Shown in pieces: positions 35,194-43,485 of a stretch of 64,000 bases of DNA. The notes under the pieces were generated by a model, which saw only the letters and a list, made by a program, of their open reading frames with translations, was not told where the DNA came from and ran no database searches. This DNA comes from Halosimplex litoreum (GTDB taxonomy: Archaea > Halobacteriota > Halobacteria > Halobacteriales > Haloarculaceae): positions 925,836 to 989,835 of the forward strand of contig NZ_CP065856.1 in assembly GCF_016065055.1 (NCBI RefSeq), given 5' to 3'. Position numbers and translations under genes: made by a program. Within the stretch, counting starts at the first letter, position 1; every line of letters starts with the position of its first letter.

Positions 35194-35314
35194 GCTCCGA
35201 CTGTGGCGGCGCCGCGGTTCGACTCTTGCGGTTCCCGGCGAGCGGCCGCGCCGGGGGCCGTCTGGACGACCGGCGATCGAAGCCTACGACTACCACCGGC
35301 CCTCAGACTCGACG

Positions 35315-35590
35315 ATGACCGACTCGACCGCGACGAGCGAGGGGATCACCGCCCGCTACGAGGAGACCGAGACCGAGCGCCTGTTGACCTTCGAGCGCGA
35401 CGGGGCGACAGCGGCCGTCGGCCAGAACGTCGAAGGCTACGCCATGTTGAAAGTCCGGCCGACCGCCGACGGCGACGAACTCGAACGCTACTACGGGTTC
35501 GACATGGCACTCGACCACGCCGCCGAACTGCTCGGCGTGGCCCAACACGACCTGCCGGTGCCCGAGGCGGCCGACGACATGGGGATGTAG
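35315..35590 (+). CDS. Small conserved haloarchaeal protein of unknown function
   Basis: 91 residues, acidic, one alpha/beta domain: ITARYEETETERLLTFERDG, AVGQNVEGYAMLKVRP, ELERYYGFDMALDHAAELLG, and a flexible C-terminus ending DDMGM. I recognise the type as a common haloarchaeal hypothetical but know no function. It has no signal peptide or cysteines. Confidence 0.65.
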   Translation: MTDSTATSEGITARYEETETERLLTFERDGATAAVGQNVEGYAMLKVRPTADGDELERYYGFDMALDHAAELLGVAQHDLPVPEAADDMGM

Positions 35591-35640
35591 GCCCGACGAC
35601 CGAGGGGACCGACCCGCGGACGGCGACCGCACCCCGGCAA

Positions 35641-35678
35641 ACGTATCGATACGTACACCATTCCAAAAGACATATACT
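35641..35678 (+). promoter_or_regulatory. Promoter with a perfect 14-bp palindrome upstream of the BRE/TATA box
   Basis: ACGTATCGATACGT (35641-35654) is a perfect palindrome. It lies about 10 nt before CCAAAAG (BRE-like), followed by the TATA box CATATACT (35671-35678), which is 27 nt before the ATG at 35701. The palindrome is in the classic place for an activator or repressor. Confidence 0.5.
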
Positions 35679-35700
35679 GGACACACGAGCGGTAGTCGGT

Positions 35701-36303
35701 ATGACAGGTAACCCCATTCGCACGCTCCTGCTGACGGCGGTCGGTCTGTTGGCAGTCCCGGTCGTCGCCGGTTGGAACTGGGTCGTCGGGGCTCGCGCGC
35801 CCGTAGTGCCGACCGGTCGCTCGCCGAGTGCAGAGAGCGACCCTCCCGCGGCCGACGGGTCGGCCGAGGCCCCGGCCGTGATCGAACACGAACGGTCCTG
35901 GCCCGACTACCTCCGTGGGTTCGACGCCCATCACGGTCCGGCGGGGTCGATCGACGCCGGCCCGGCCGAGGGGTCGCTGCTCCGTGGGCTCCGGCTGTGG
36001 GTCGGATCGCGGTTCCTGCGGGGGTACACCCTCGGAAACGACGTGTACGTCACCCCGCGGGCACCCACTGTCGTTCGAGTCCACCAGGCCGGACACACCC
36101 CGGAGTTCGGCGCCGCGTTCGACCCGCTGGCGGGCGACCGTCGCGAGAACGGCGGTCTGCCGGACGAGCCGCTACGGACCGCCGACGTGATGCTCCCGGG
36201 CGGGGGTCCACACGTCCTCCTCCGCCTGCGGGACCCACGCGGACTCGCCGGCGCCTACCGGGCCTGGCTCCACGACGGCCACCTCGAGCGGGTCGCCGAG
36301 TGA
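35701..36303 (+). CDS. Short membrane-anchored or secreted protein, unknown
   Basis: 200 residues, unrecognised. A hydrophobic N-terminal segment (about 6-31, IRTLLLTAVGLLAVPVVAGWNWVVG) is a signal peptide or anchor. The rest is an external domain with a Pro/Ser/Asp-rich linker (about 35-60), then WPDYLRGFDAHHGPAG, LRLWVGSRFLRGYTLGNDVYV and LLRLRDPRGLAGAYRAWLHD. The HH and paired Arg/Trp motifs give no recognised active site. The start is fixed by the leaderless promoter. A palindrome in its promoter suggests regulated expression. Confidence 0.6.
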   Translation: MTGNPIRTLLLTAVGLLAVPVVAGWNWVVGARAPVVPTGRSPSAESDPPAADGSAEAPAVIEHERSWPDYLRGFDAHHGPAGSIDAGPAEGSLLRGLRLWVGSRFLRGYTLGNDVYVTPRAPTVVRVHQAGHTPEFGAAFDPLAGDRRENGGLPDEPLRTADVMLPGGGPHVLLRLRDPRGLAGAYRAWLHDGHLERVAE

Positions 36304-36365
36304 GAAGACAGGGTCGGGACACCACGATCGGCCGGTCACACGGTAGCACAGACCGCCAGCCCGCA

Positions 36366-36410
36366 AACCGATCGTGCGATCGGTTCACGAATTAACGCGC
36401 GACTTTTACC
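36366..36410 (+). promoter_or_regulatory. Thiolase promoter with a perfect 20-bp inverted repeat
   Basis: AACCGATCG, TG, CGATCGGTT (36366-36385) is a perfect 9-bp inverted repeat with a 2-nt centre. A TATA-like CTTTTACC (36403-36410) follows, centred about 29 nt before the ATG at 36435. The palindrome is probably an operator for a TetR- or Lrp-like regulator of fatty acid metabolism. I did not see it before hbd, the acyl-CoA dehydrogenase or maoC. Confidence 0.5.
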
Positions 36411-36434
36411 GGCTGGAGTTCCTACTGGTAGTCG

Positions 36435-37601
36435 ATGAGCCACCCACGTGTCACCGGCGTCGGGTTGACCCACTTCGGGGAGCACTCCGAGCGGACGGGT
36501 CGGGACCTGTTCGCGGAGGCCGGACTGGCCGCGCTCGACGACGCGGGTGTCGACCCCGACGACGTCGAAGCGCTGTTCTACGGTAACTTCATGGGCGAGC
36601 TCGCCGAGCACCAGGGCCACCAGGCCCCGCTGATGGCCGAGGCCGTCGGCCTCGACGTTCCGGCGACACGCTACGAGGCCGCCTGCGCCTCCAGCGGCGC
36701 GGCCGTCCGCGAAGCGGTCAGACACCTGCGGTCGGGCGAGGCCGACGTGATCCTCGTCGGCGGTGCCGAACGGATGACCAACATCGGCACCGCGGGCGCG
36801 ACCGACGCCCTCTCGATCGCCGCCGACGACCTCTACGAGATCCGCGCGGGGATGACCTTCCCCGGCGCTTACGCGCTGATGGCCCGGGCGTACTTCCGGG
36901 AGTTCGGCGGGTCCCGCGAGGATCTCGCCGCCGTCGCCGTCAAGAACCACGACCACGCGCTGCCCAACGAGTACGCCCAGCTCCGCACGGAGATCACCGT
37001 CGAGGACGCACTGGGAGCGCCGATGGTCGCCGACCCGCTCGGGCTGTACGACGCGTGCCCGATCACCGACGGCGCCAGCGCCGTCGTCCTGACCAGCGCC
37101 GACTACGCCGCCGAACACGACCTCGACGCGCCGGTCGCGATCACCGGCACCGGTCAGGGCGGCGACAACCTCGCGCTCCACGACCGCGAGACTCTCGCGC
37201 GCTCTCCCGCCGCGAGCGAGGCCGCCGACGAAGCCTACGGAGACGCCGATATCGACTCCGACGACGTCGATATCGCCGAGGTCCACGACTGTTTCACTAT
37301 CGCGGAAGTGCTCGCGATCGAGTCGCTAGGGCTCTACGAGCCCGGCGAGGGGATCGGCGCCGCACGGGACGGGAAGACCCACGCGACGGGTGAGACACCG
37401 GTCAACCTCTCGGGCGGCCTGAAGGCGAAGGGACACCCCGTCGGGGCGACCGGCGTCGCCCAGATCGTCTCGCTAGCGAAGGTGCTGACGGGCGAGTCCA
37501 CGTGGTCCGACGACGTGAGCGACGCGAGCGTCGGCGTCGCGCACAACGCCGGCGGGACCGTCGCGAGCGCGACCGTCCACGTTCTGGAGGTCCGAGAATG
37601 A
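36435..37601 (+). CDS. Thiolase family protein (acetyl-CoA acetyltransferase, archaeal/SCP2 type)
   Basis: 388 residues. It has the nucleophilic Cys at residue 84 in EAACASSGAA, AEVHDCFTIAE holding the catalytic His, and the oxyanion motif GGLKAKGHPVGATG near the C-terminus. It has the general layout of archaeal thiolases, which need a partner DUF35 (OB-fold) protein. The stop overlaps the ATG of exactly such a gene (ATGA, 37598-37601). In other archaea, thiolase plus DUF35 (with HMG-CoA synthase) channel acetoacetyl-CoA for mevalonate synthesis. Here HMG-CoA synthase is not adjacent, so degradation of fatty acids is equally likely. Confidence 0.9.
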   Translation: MSHPRVTGVGLTHFGEHSERTGRDLFAEAGLAALDDAGVDPDDVEALFYGNFMGELAEHQGHQAPLMAEAVGLDVPATRYEAACASSGAAVREAVRHLRSGEADVILVGGAERMTNIGTAGATDALSIAADDLYEIRAGMTFPGAYALMARAYFREFGGSREDLAAVAVKNHDHALPNEYAQLRTEITVEDALGAPMVADPLGLYDACPITDGASAVVLTSADYAAEHDLDAPVAITGTGQGGDNLALHDRETLARSPAASEAADEAYGDADIDSDDVDIAEVHDCFTIAEVLAIESLGLYEPGEGIGAARDGKTHATGETPVNLSGGLKAKGHPVGATGVAQIVSLAKVLTGESTWSDDVSDASVGVAHNAGGTVASATVHVLEVRE

Positions 37602-37984
37602 GCGACAACGCGAGAGACGGCGCCTTCGACGACTGGCTGGACGCGGTCGAGGACGGGGAGGGGTACTACGTCGAGTGCGAGAACGGCCACGGCTGGCTCC
37701 CGCCGCGGCGGGTGTGTCCCGACTGCGGGAGCCGCGACCTCACCGAGACGCCGCTGGCCGAGGCGGGCGAGGTGGCGACCTATACCGAGGTGTCGGTCGC
37801 GACGCCGCAGTTCAGCGCCGACACGCCCTACGTCACCGCGATCGTCGACTACGGTCCCGTCCGCGTCACCGGTCTACTCCGCGGCGTCGACCCCGACGAG
37901 GTCGAGGTCGGGATGCCGGTCGGGATCGAGGCGGGCGAACGGGAGACCACCGGCGACCGCGCGGTCGTCTTCCGGCCGCGATAG
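37598..37984 (+). CDS. DUF35 OB-fold protein with zinc ribbon, thiolase partner
   Basis: 128 residues. N-terminal ribbon residues about 27-43 (CENGHGWLPPRRVCPDCGS) have C27, C40 and C43, but the expected second Cys of the first CxxC is absent (sequence CENGH), so H31 may take its place. After the ribbon comes an OB-fold beta barrel (EVATYTEVSVATPQF, YVTAIVDYGPVRVTGLLRGV, VGMPVGIEA). The gene is translationally coupled to the thiolase, and the family acts by bridging thiolase and HMG-CoA synthase or stabilising thiolase. Confidence 0.87.
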   Translation: MSDNARDGAFDDWLDAVEDGEGYYVECENGHGWLPPRRVCPDCGSRDLTETPLAEAGEVATYTEVSVATPQFSADTPYVTAIVDYGPVRVTGLLRGVDPDEVEVGMPVGIEAGERETTGDRAVVFRPR

Positions 37985-38018
37985 CGGTCGGTCGCGGTGC
38001 GGCGGTGGTCGCCGTCGG

Positions 38019-38954
38019 TCAGGCGTTCGACTCGACGGGTTCGCCGCGGACCACGTCGAGGAACTCGGCGGGATGTTCGACGTGCGGGAGGAGTTCGGAG
38101 TCGCCGATCGAGACGAGTTCCACGTCTGCGGCCTCGGCGAGTTCGCGGCCGGTCGACAGCGGCGGCATCTCCGTTTCCGTACCCCAGACGAGCGTGATCG
38201 GGACGTTCAGGTCCCCGAGGAGTTCCGGCAGGTCGATGTCCGGGTCGAGGTGGCCGCTGACGAACGAGGCTGGCGCGAACCGCGCGCCCGGCTGGTGGGC
38301 GCTCTCCCACTCGTAGCGGACCGTCTCCTCGTTGAGCTTCGACGTGTCGTGGTAGCCGTGGTCGTCGTGGAAGTAGCGGATCGAGCGCTCGCTGGCGATC
38401 CCGTTGTAGATCGCCTGTCCGACGACGGGCGTGCGGATCAGCGAGCGGAGCCAGACGCGCTGGCCCGGAACCGTGTCGGCGGTGGGGCAGACCAGGACGA
38501 GCCGCGAGACGTCCACGTCGCGGGCGGCGTCGGCGGCGTACGCGCCGGTCAGCGACGACGCGACGACGACGGCGTCTTCGCTCGTGTCGGTGAGGAAGTC
38601 GCGGACGAAGGTCGTGTACAGCGACGCCGAGTAGGTCAGCGGCGGGCGATCCGAGCGCCCGAAGCCCGGCAGATCCGGCGCGACGACGTGGTAGTCCTCG
38701 GCGAGGGTCTCGAAGACCATGCGCCACTCGTTGCTGGTCGCCGCGGCGTTGATGCCGTGGAGGAGCACGAGGTCCTGGTCGTCGGGGTCGCCGGCCTCGG
38801 TGTAGGCCACGTCGAACCCGCGCCAGCGGTAGGTGCCGGCGTCGCCCGCGAGCGGCGGGCCGAGTTCCCCGACCCGCCGATCGAGCACCCGGTTGGTCAC
38901 GGCCGCCGCGCCGACTGCACCGAGCGTCGCACCGACGACTGTTCGTAGTTTCAT
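38019..38954 (-). CDS. Alpha/beta hydrolase with an N-terminal hydrophobic segment
   Basis: 311 residues. N-terminal residues about 5-22 (TVVGATLGAVGAAAVTN) are a weak membrane anchor. The fold signature LLHGINAAATSNEWR provides the oxyanion hole. The nucleophile elbow reads VVASSLTGAY, where the usual G-x-S-x-G is A-S-S-L-T. PDLPGFGRSDRP is typical of the family. LVWGTETEMPP (acid) and LLPHVEHPAEF (His) complete the triad. It might be an esterase or haloperoxidase-type enzyme; the substrate is unknown. A TATA box at 38979-38986 gives a leaderless start. Confidence 0.83.
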   Translation of the reverse strand: MKLRTVVGATLGAVGAAAVTNRVLDRRVGELGPPLAGDAGTYRWRGFDVAYTEAGDPDDQDLVLLHGINAAATSNEWRMVFETLAEDYHVVAPDLPGFGRSDRPPLTYSASLYTTFVRDFLTDTSEDAVVVASSLTGAYAADAARDVDVSRLVLVCPTADTVPGQRVWLRSLIRTPVVGQAIYNGIASERSIRYFHDDHGYHDTSKLNEETVRYEWESAHQPGARFAPASFVSGHLDPDIDLPELLGDLNVPITLVWGTETEMPPLSTGRELAEAADVELVSIGDSELLPHVEHPAEFLDVVRGEPVESNA

Positions 38955-38978
38955 ATCCGTCCGTTGGGGCCTCGGCCG

Positions 38979-38986
38979 CTTATAAG
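38979..38986 (-). promoter_or_regulatory. TATA box of the alpha/beta hydrolase gene
   Basis: CTTATAAG is palindromic and centred 28 nt before the hydrolase ATG at 38954 on the minus strand. It is one of the cleanest TATA matches in the window. Confidence 0.65.
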
Positions 38987-39016
38987 TGATGTTCAGCGGA
39001 CAGCCCGCCCGACGTG

Positions 39017-40135
39017 TCAGTCCCGCTCGCGCCGTTCGGCCACGCAGTCGGCGAGCGGTTCGAGCAGCTCCTCGGCGACCGCGTAGGGGTCGGTCTCGCG
39101 GCGCACCACCGCGTCGACGTGTTCGTCGAGCCCGCCGCGGGCGTCGATCTCCGCGGCGAGCAACTCGCGGACGTCCTCGCGGAGGAGCGTCCGGATCTCC
39201 TCGGCGTAGCGCGTCCGAGCCGTCGCCGCCAGTTGACCCGACTCGACCAGATACGTCCGGTGGTCGTCCATCGCCGCGATCAGGTCGTCGATCCCCTCGC
39301 CGCGGTCGGCGACCGTCTCGACGATCGGCGGGTCCCAGGGCTCGGCGGCCGGGCCGTCACCCCCGTCCACGGTCCCCGACGCCGGAGCGGAGTCGCCGCC
39401 CGCGTCGACGCTGGGCTCGGCGAAGCCGTGGTGGCCACCGACCTCGACGTCGCCGTCACGTAACTGGAGCATCTCCCGGAGTTCGCTGACGGTGCGGTCG
39501 GCGCCGTCGAGGTCGGCCTTGTTGACGACGAACAGGTCGGCGATCTCCAGGATACCCGCTTTGAGCATCTGTACGTCGTCGCCGCTGCCGGGCGGGACCA
39601 GCACGACCACCGTGTCCGCCGTCCGGACGACGTCGACCTCGTTCTGCCCCGCCCCCACGGTCTCGACGATGACCTTGTCCTTGCCGAAGGCGTCCAGCGC
39701 CTTCACCGCGTCCGTCGTCGCCGTCGAGAGCCCGCCGAGCGTCCCGCGGGCGGACATCGACCGGAAGAACACGTCCATGTCGCCGACGTTCGATGCCATG
39801 CGGATCCGGTCGCCCAGCACCGCGCCGCCGGTGAAGGGCGAGGCGGGGTCGATGGCGATGACGCCGACGGTGAGGCCGGCCTCGCGGTAAGTCGCCGCGA
39901 GCTTGTCGACCAGCGTCGACTTGCCCGCACCGGGGCTGCCGGTGATCCCGATCACGTCGGCGTCGCCGGTGTGGGCGTGCAACTGCGAGACCAGGTCCCG
40001 ATAGCCGGGCGCGCGGTTCTCGATCTTCGTGATCGTCCGTGCCAGCGCCCGGTGGTTCCCGTCGAGGAGATCCGCGATCAGAGGGTCGAGGTCGTCGGCG
40101 GCTTCGGATACGCTATCGGAGTCCCCGCTCGTCAT
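39017..40135 (-). CDS. meaB: MeaB-type GTPase, chaperone of methylmalonyl-CoA mutase
   Basis: 372 residues. The G3E-family GTPase has Walker A GSPGAGKST (about 66-74), switch motifs VIAIDPASPFTGGAVLGDR and VETVGAGQNEVDVV, and VVNKADLDGAD for guanine recognition. An acidic/Gly insertion is at about 240-270. Helices at both ends form the dimerisation arms. MeaB loads and protects adenosylcobalamin in the mutase. It overlaps the stop of the B12-binding subunit gene (40132-40135, ATGA), so the pair is co-translated. The large catalytic mutase subunit is not in the window. Confidence 0.92.
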   Translation of the reverse strand: MTSGDSDSVSEAADDLDPLIADLLDGNHRALARTITKIENRAPGYRDLVSQLHAHTGDADVIGITGSPGAGKSTLVDKLAATYREAGLTVGVIAIDPASPFTGGAVLGDRIRMASNVGDMDVFFRSMSARGTLGGLSTATTDAVKALDAFGKDKVIVETVGAGQNEVDVVRTADTVVVLVPPGSGDDVQMLKAGILEIADLFVVNKADLDGADRTVSELREMLQLRDGDVEVGGHHGFAEPSVDAGGDSAPASGTVDGGDGPAAEPWDPPIVETVADRGEGIDDLIAAMDDHRTYLVESGQLAATARTRYAEEIRTLLREDVRELLAAEIDARGGLDEHVDAVVRRETDPYAVAEELLEPLADCVAERRERD

Positions 40136-40551
40136 CGTCGCTCGGGCGCGTTCGCCCGGATGTACTCGACCATCTCGTCCATCGACGCGCCGGGGCCGAA
40201 GATCTCGGCGACGCCCGCCTCCCGCAGCCGACCTTCGTCGTCGTCCGGGATGATCCCGCCGACCAGTACCAGCGTGTCCTCGCGGGCGCCGTACTCCTCG
40301 AGTCCGTCCGTGATCTTCGGGACGAGCGTGTTGTGCGCGCCCGAGAGGATAGAGATGCCGAGCACGTCCACGTCCTCCTGGACCGCCGCCTGGACGACCT
40401 CGTCGGGCGAGCGGTGCAAGCCCGAGTAGATGACCTCGAACCCCGCGTCCCGAAGCGCCCGCGCGATGACGTGTGCGCCCCGGTCGTGTCCGTCGAGTCC
40501 GACCTTGGCGACGAGACAGCGGATCTGCCGTTGGCCCTGTTCTGCGCTCAT
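40132..40551 (-). CDS. mcmA2: Methylmalonyl-CoA mutase, cobalamin-binding small subunit
   Basis: 139 residues, a single Rossmann-like B12 domain. The DxHxxG motif is D20-G-H22-D-R-G25 (in GLDGHDRGAH), with His22 as lower cobalt ligand. SILSGAHNTLVPKI and VGGIIPDDD are the other conserved cobalamin contacts. As in other archaea the catalytic TIM-barrel domain is encoded separately. With MeaB it allows propionyl-CoA to enter the TCA cycle as succinyl-CoA; an acyl-CoA carboxylase at the window start could supply methylmalonyl-CoA. Confidence 0.92.
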   Translation of the reverse strand: MSAEQGQRQIRCLVAKVGLDGHDRGAHVIARALRDAGFEVIYSGLHRSPDEVVQAAVQEDVDVLGISILSGAHNTLVPKITDGLEEYGAREDTLVLVGGIIPDDDEGRLREAGVAEIFGPGASMDEMVEYIRANAPERR

Positions 40552-40689
40552 GCCCCTTCGTTGGACCGATTCCCGTTTCACGTTTGCGGTGATTTTTGCG
40601 TGAGCCACGGGAGCGAACGCTCGAGAACACCAGCGTGGGGCCACCCGCGATTTCGAAGCGGGTATACCGACGGCGTCCAGAGATCCGGT

Positions 40690-41358
40690 ATGGCAGTCGC
40701 CGACTCCCTGCAGTCGCGGGCGCGGGCGAACCCGCGCCGGGTCACCGCCGTCCTCTCGGTGATCGGATACGTGCTCGTCCTCGGTGCGTTCACACCGTAC
40801 GCGCCGTTCCCGAAGATTAGCGACGATCTGGTCATCTTCCTCGGAGACGCCATCGCCGTCGTCAACTCGCTGGCGCTGGTCTCGATCCTCGTCGGGGTCC
40901 GCTACATCAAGCGCGGCGAGGTCGCGAAACACCGACGGGCGATGCTGACGGCCTTTTCGCTGATCATGATCTTCCTCGTGATGTACCTGCTGAAGGTCGG
41001 CGGGGGCTTCGAGAAGTCGATCCTCGCCGAGGGCGCCGTCTACTACGCCTACCTCGTGATGCTCGCGGTCCACATCGTCCTGTCGGCGGTGGCCGTCCCG
41101 GTCGTCCTCTACGCCGTCGTCCTCGGGCTGACCCACAGCCCCAGCGAGTTGCGCGACACGTCTCACGCCCGCGTCGGCCGGATCGCCGTCGCCGCGTGGT
41201 CGCTGAGCCTCTTCCTCGGCATCGTCACCTACGTCATGCTCAACCACGTCTACGGCTGGGTTCCTCGCGGTCACGAGGCGGCGCTCCTGCTCGCGGTCGG
41301 GCCGTCGCTCCGTTCGCTCCGATCCGTCGCTGGCGATTCCGGCGAGTGGAGCGACTGA
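40690..41358 (+). CDS. DUF420 membrane protein
   Basis: 222 residues, five to six transmembrane helices, with the DUF420 pattern: VNSLALVSILVGVRYIKRGEVAKHRRAML, LVMYLLKVGGG, YAYLVMLAVHIVLSAVAVPVVLYA, and a C-terminal VGRIAVAAWSLSLFLGIVTYVML. Conserved His residues (KHRRAM and AVHIVLS) suggest heme or copper handling. In other organisms DUF420 proteins lie near cytochrome oxidase assembly genes (CtaG/Cox). Here it is about 6 kb from ctaB/coxB. The role is inferred only. Confidence 0.85.
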   Translation: MAVADSLQSRARANPRRVTAVLSVIGYVLVLGAFTPYAPFPKISDDLVIFLGDAIAVVNSLALVSILVGVRYIKRGEVAKHRRAMLTAFSLIMIFLVMYLLKVGGGFEKSILAEGAVYYAYLVMLAVHIVLSAVAVPVVLYAVVLGLTHSPSELRDTSHARVGRIAVAAWSLSLFLGIVTYVMLNHVYGWVPRGHEAALLLAVGPSLRSLRSVAGDSGEWSD

Positions 41359-41420
41359 TCCGCTCGCGGTTCGCACACGCGCCCCGCAGCGTTTTCCCCT
41401 CGGACGTGCTATCGTACACC

Positions 41421-42683
41421 ATGGCAGAGGACGCCGACCGACCGACGGTGGACCCGATGGGCGACGCCGGGGAACGGGGGTCAGCGCCACACGCCGGATC
41501 GGGCGAACGGTCCGGCGGTCACGGCCGCTGTGACTTCTGTCGGCTCCCGATCCCGGGGCAACCGGTCACCGCCGAGCACGGCGACCAGTCGTACGACTAC
41601 TGCTGTGTGGCCTGTCGGGACGCCGCCAGCGACGCCGACAGGGTGTCCACGCAGTACCACGGATTCAGACGGGTCCCCACGGGTGTGGACCCGCTCGACG
41701 AGAGCCTCCCGCAGGGGATCCCACGCAACTCGTTCGTCCTCCTGACGGACCTGGCGGGCACGCGTACCGAGGCGATCCAGGCCGAACTGGTCTGGCGCGC
41801 GCTCCGACGGGGTGAACCCGCCGTGTTCGTCTCCTTCCTGGAGCCGCCGATGTCCGTCGTCCAGCAGTTCGTCACCCTGGACTGGAACGTCCTCCCCTAT
41901 CTGGAGTCGGGACAGCTACAGATCCTCGACTGTTTCACCTACCGGCTCGAGAACCGCGAGCGGATGTACGAGCGGCTCAACGACTGGAACGCCTTCCTCT
42001 CGGAGACGGCCGCCGACGCGACCACGCAGGTGCGAGACCCCACGGAACTGGGCGAACTCCACAACCGCCTCGACGACGTCCTCGAAACCCGGGCGATGGA
42101 AGACCAGGGGGTCGTCGTCATCGACTCGCTGACCGAGTTCGGGTCGCTCGTCCAGCCGGTCCAGGCGTACGAATTCCTCAGAGACGTGCGCGCGGAAGTA
42201 TGCAAGAGCCGGTTCGTCCCCATGTACGCCGGCGCGACCGTCACCGGTGCGAACCAGCAGTTCCCCCACGACCTGAACTACGTGGTCGACGGCATCGTCG
42301 AGCTGAATCTCGGCGAGGATCTCGTCGCGGGGTCGCTGACGAAGCAGATCCGGGTCCGCAAGATGAACGGCGTCCTCGCGGTCCCGAAGTGGACGCTCTA
42401 CGAGTACACCGCCGGCGAAGGTATCGTCACCATCGAACGTCGCGAGGAGCTGCCGGACGAGAGCGCCGGACGGGGAGACGCTCGGCCCGACCAACCGAGC
42501 GGTGGACCGGCGGGCACCGGACGAGAGAGCGCCGGACAGCGGGCCTCGGGGCAGCGACCGGTCGAAGCCGGCGGGGACAGCGCGGGTGGCGCGTTCGGCC
42601 AGGGACCGCCCGTTGGGGGCGGCGCAGTCGACGACTCCGGGACCGGAGACGGCGCCGGGTCCGAGAGCGACGGCGCCGGGTGA
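41421..42683 (+). CDS. KaiC/RecA-like protein with N-terminal zinc-finger and degenerate P-loop
   Basis: 420 residues. The N-terminal 30-residue linker is disordered. A TRASH-like zinc site follows at C37, C40 (CDFC) and C61/C62/C65 (YCCVAC). From residue 80 a RecA/RAD55-type domain begins: FRRVPTGVDPLDESLPQGIP, then the P-loop position LTDLAGTRTEAIQ, which lacks the GKT Lys-Thr pair. Walker B survives as VVVIDSLTEFGS (about 230). The C-terminal part (about 350-420) is Gly/Ser/Asp/Pro-rich. Loss of Walker A suggests a non-ATPase regulator or binding partner of another KaiC-like protein. The zinc domain may sense metal or redox state. Confidence 0.75.
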   Translation: MAEDADRPTVDPMGDAGERGSAPHAGSGERSGGHGRCDFCRLPIPGQPVTAEHGDQSYDYCCVACRDAASDADRVSTQYHGFRRVPTGVDPLDESLPQGIPRNSFVLLTDLAGTRTEAIQAELVWRALRRGEPAVFVSFLEPPMSVVQQFVTLDWNVLPYLESGQLQILDCFTYRLENRERMYERLNDWNAFLSETAADATTQVRDPTELGELHNRLDDVLETRAMEDQGVVVIDSLTEFGSLVQPVQAYEFLRDVRAEVCKSRFVPMYAGATVTGANQQFPHDLNYVVDGIVELNLGEDLVAGSLTKQIRVRKMNGVLAVPKWTLYEYTAGEGIVTIERREELPDESAGRGDARPDQPSGGPAGTGRESAGQRASGQRPVEAGGDSAGGAFGQGPPVGGGAVDDSGTGDGAGSESDGAG

Positions 42684-42702
42684 GACGCCCGGCGCAGACG
42701 GG

Positions 42703-43485
42703 TCAGTCGGTCCGCGGGAGCACGAGCGCGCCGACGGCGACGAACACCGCGGCGAGCGCGACGAGGACGAGCAGGTAGCCCAGTTGCGGCGCGAGCGGGC
42801 CGGTCGGTGGGACCGCGCCGCCGTCGGTCGTCGCGCGGACGCCGCGGGCGAAGTACGTCAGCGGCGACAGCAACGTCGCCGGCTCGAACCAGCCGGGGAG
42901 GAGGTCCAGCGGGACGAACGTCTCCGAGAGGAACAGCAGGGGGAGCGCGATGGTGTTGCTCGTCGCGATGACGCCGTCCTGGGAGTCGGCAGTCGCGCCG
43001 ATGATCGCGCCGATCCCGCAAAACAGCGCGACGCCGACGACGACGTAGGCGACGAGCAGACCGACCGAGGTCGCCGAGATCGGGATCGCGGCGCCGGTCA
43101 GTGCGACGACGAGCGCCAGCAACATGAGCGCGGCGAGTCCGATGACGACGACGTTGACGAGCGTCTGTGCGAGCAGCCACTCCGACCGCGTGAGCGGCGT
43201 CGTCGCGAGCTTCTCGAAGCGGTTGCCCTCGCGGTGGCGCGCCACCTCGCTGCCGACCCGCGACAGCGGCGTGAACAGTACGACGACGGCGAGATAGCCC
43301 GGGACGTAGTAGACCGCCGGCTCGGTGAACAGCCCGCCGCTGCCCGCCTGGGTCTGGACCAGCGCGCCGAAGATGACGACGATGAGCAGCGGGAAGAGGA
43401 ACGTGAAGAAGACGGCCGTACGCCGCCGCAGGAACGACTGCCAACCCGCGCGGACCGACGCGGTCACTCGGCCGATCCGGCTCAT
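42703..43485 (-). CDS. ABC transporter permease, ABC-2 type
   Basis: 260 residues, six membrane helices. It has the ABC-2 pattern with a first helix (TAVFFTFLFPLLIVVIFGALV), an external loop, then VVLFTPLSRVGSEVARHREGNRFEKLATTPLTRSEWLL, the conserved juxtamembrane loop that contacts the ATPase. The remaining helices include FLSETFVPLDLLPGWFEPATLLSPLTY. It is coupled with the ATPase by a 4-nt overlap (43482-43485). This is an exporter of unknown cargo, perhaps a lipid, drug or polysaccharide. Confidence 0.85.
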   Translation of the reverse strand: MSRIGRVTASVRAGWQSFLRRRTAVFFTFLFPLLIVVIFGALVQTQAGSGGLFTEPAVYYVPGYLAVVVLFTPLSRVGSEVARHREGNRFEKLATTPLTRSEWLLAQTLVNVVVIGLAALMLLALVVALTGAAIPISATSVGLLVAYVVVGVALFCGIGAIIGATADSQDGVIATSNTIALPLLFLSETFVPLDLLPGWFEPATLLSPLTYFARGVRATTDGGAVPPTGPLAPQLGYLLVLVALAAVFVAVGALVLPRTD

